DNA of 64,000 bases from Lysobacter sp. 5GHs7-4 (GTDB lineage: Bacteria > Pseudomonadota > Gammaproteobacteria > Xanthomonadales > Xanthomonadaceae): positions 3,552,001-3,616,000 of the forward strand of contig NZ_CP089924.1 in NCBI RefSeq assembly GCF_021284765.1, read 5' to 3'. Below are positions 62,908 to 64,000 of the stretch, one piece after another. A program made the position numbers and the translations under genes. Below the pieces are notes generated by a model, which searched no databases, had not been told where the DNA came from, and saw only the letters and a program-made list of their open reading frames with translations. Within the stretch, counting starts at the first letter, position 1; the number at the start of each line of letters is the position of its first letter.

Positions 62908-63669
62908 ATGCGCACGCCACTCCGCACCGCCCTGCTGATCACCGCCCTGCTCGCCCTGGCCGCCTGCGCCAGTCGGCCGCCGACCGCCGCCGTGCCCTGG
63001 AGCAATGCGCGCCAGCTGGTGCTGGTGACCACCGACGGCTGGGATGCGAGCCAGGGCCGCCTGCGCCGCTACGAGCGCGACGGCGGCGGCTGGCGCGAGG
63101 TCGGCACGGCGACGTCGGTGACCGTGGGACGTAACGGCAGCGCCTGGGGCCTGGGCCTGCACCCGGACCAGAACGACGGGCCGCAGAAGCGCGAAGGCGA
63201 CGGCCGCGCGCCGGCCGGCGTGTTCGCGCTGGGCACTGCGTTCGGCTACGGGGCCAGCGCGGCCACGCCCATGCCCTACCAGTCCATGGGCGCGGACGAC
63301 TATTGCATCGACGTCAACGAATCGCCGCTGTACAACCGCATCGTCGATGCCGGCGCCGTCGGCCAGGCCGCGGTGGCCGGCTCCACCGAGCCCATGCGCC
63401 GCGACCTGCACGCGGGCGGCGACCAGCGCTACCGGCTGGGCCTGGTGATCGAGCACAACCCGCAACGCCGTCCGGGCGCGGGCAGCTGCATCTTCGCCCA
63501 TCTGTGGAAGGCGCCGGGCGAGCCGACCGCGGGCTGCACCGCGATGGCCGATCCGGCCATGGAGCAATTGCTGGCCTGGCTGAGCCCAGCGCGGCATCCG
63601 GTGTTCGTGCTGTTGCCCGAGGCCGAACTGCGCCGCCTGGGCCGCGACTGGCATCTGCCGGCGCCCTGA
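62908..63669 (+). CDS. L,D-transpeptidase-fold lipoprotein
   Basis: A 253-residue protein with lipobox LALAAC (Cys20) and a YkuD-like domain carrying His198 and the catalytic Cys210 in the segment FAHLWKAPGEPTAGCTAM. The usual SxGC-(I/V)-R-(M/L) reads TAGCTAM here, as in the YkuD branch without the Arg. It may act as an L,D-carboxypeptidase or transpeptidase on stem peptides in the periplasm. It starts 12 bases after the MurR-like gene, so it is in the same operon. Confidence 0.85.
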   Translation: MRTPLRTALLITALLALAACASRPPTAAVPWSNARQLVLVTTDGWDASQGRLRRYERDGGGWREVGTATSVTVGRNGSAWGLGLHPDQNDGPQKREGDGRAPAGVFALGTAFGYGASAATPMPYQSMGADDYCIDVNESPLYNRIVDAGAVGQAAVAGSTEPMRRDLHAGGDQRYRLGLVIEHNPQRRPGAGSCIFAHLWKAPGEPTAGCTAMADPAMEQLLAWLSPARHPVFVLLPEAELRRLGRDWHLPAP

Positions 63670-63708
63670 TCCACGCTGTCCGCACTTCACGCACAGAGTC
63701 CCGTCCGC

Positions 63709-64000
63709 ATGTCGATGACCACCCGCGTCCTGCTCGCCCTGATCGCGGGCGCCGCTGCCGGCCTGATCCTGGTCGCGCTGGCGCCCGACGCCGCCCACAG
63801 CGCCGCGGCGGTGATGCAGCCGATCGGCAAGCTCTGGCTCAACGCGCTGCAGATGACGGTGGTGCCGTTGGTGGTGTCGCTGGTGGTGATCGGCGTGACC
63901 TCGGCCAGCGACGCCGCCGCCTCCGGGCGCACGGCGCGGCGCGCGATGGTGGTGTTCATCGTGCTGCTGAGCCTGGGTGCGGCCTTCGCCGCGATCGCCG
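63709..64000 (+). CDS. Dicarboxylate/amino-acid:cation symporter, N-terminal part
   Basis: The window ends inside this gene; 97 residues are present. It starts with MSMTTRVLLALIAGAAAGLI and continues with PIGKLWLNALQMTVVPLVVS, the signature of the SDF/DAACS family (GltP/DctA type). These import glutamate, aspartate or C4-dicarboxylates with Na+ or H+. It follows the L,D-transpeptidase gene by about 40 bases on the same strand, so it may export or import the glutamate/Asp-type amino acids of murein peptides. It has no stop within the window. Confidence 0.85.
   Translation, partial: MSMTTRVLLALIAGAAAGLILVALAPDAAHSAAAVMQPIGKLWLNALQMTVVPLVVSLVVIGVTSASDAAASGRTARRAMVVFIVLLSLGAAFAAIA

Noticed and set aside
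61963..63798. 611-residue minus-strand frame opposite the MurR and L,D-transpeptidase genes
   Set aside because: Antisense to two proteins with clear domains; Gly/Arg/Gln-rich with no motif.

Overview
The window is high-GC, gene-dense DNA that looks like a Xanthomonadaceae chromosome, most probably Lysobacter or a close relative. The reasons are the phoH-ybeY and corC neighbourhood, GTAG-headed palindromic intergenic repeats of the type known from Stenotrophomonas and Xanthomonas, large TonB-dependent receptors (one Oar-like), a fimU-pilVWXY1E minor-pilin operon and several secreted S9 peptidases. The genus is an inference. I found no tRNA, rRNA, CRISPR array, IS element, integrase or prophage. 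|| Layout. 0-1.6 kb: tail of an upstream gene (probably miaB), then phoH and ybeY. 1.6-14.1 kb: a block inserted between ybeY and corC, holding a periplasmic M16 protease, two small unknown proteins and a complete type IV minor-pilin operon on the minus strand (fimU, pilV, pilW, pilX, pilY1, pilE), with a second, divergent FimT-like gene. 14.3-17.6 kb: corC, a DUF4105 membrane protein and a CorA-type Mg2+ channel. 17.9-20.2 kb: cstA-ybdD (pyruvate uptake). 20.2-30.7 kb: four secreted S9 prolyl-oligopeptidase-family genes (one alone, three in a row) and a POT peptide transporter, which together form a peptide-scavenging region. 30.8-34.2 kb: rmlBACD for dTDP-L-rhamnose. 34.7-49.2 kb: a long minus-strand block (CitE-like lyase, beta-propeller/Na+ symporter fusion, LysR regulator, TonB receptor, serine hydrolase, ribokinase, TIM-barrel/SUMF1 hybrid, GH127-type glycosidase, CaiB-type CoA transferase) that looks like one uptake and catabolic programme for an unknown carbohydrate or acid conjugate. 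49.4-50.7 kb: padR plus its HAAS-type membrane partner. 50.8-64 kb: two divergent operons meeting at 58.2-58.3 kb. || How the genes may work together. The most interesting region is 50.8-64 kb. One arm encodes a periplasmic transglutaminase-like protein, an Oar-type TonB receptor, a stand-alone diaminopimelate decarboxylase (LysA) and a beta-lactamase-fold hydrolase. The other arm encodes a DUF819 membrane protein, an NlpC/P60 endopeptidase with YkfC-like architecture, an L-Ala-D/L-Glu-type epimerase, a MurR/RpiR-type regulator, an L,D-transpeptidase-fold lipoprotein and the start of a glutamate/dicarboxylate symporter. I infer a murein-peptide scavenging system: uptake, cleavage at gamma-D-Glu-DAP, epimerisation of the dipeptide, and decarboxylation of the freed DAP to lysine. 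This would suit a bacteriolytic, predatory organism. The family assignments come from visible motifs; the pathway is a hypothesis.
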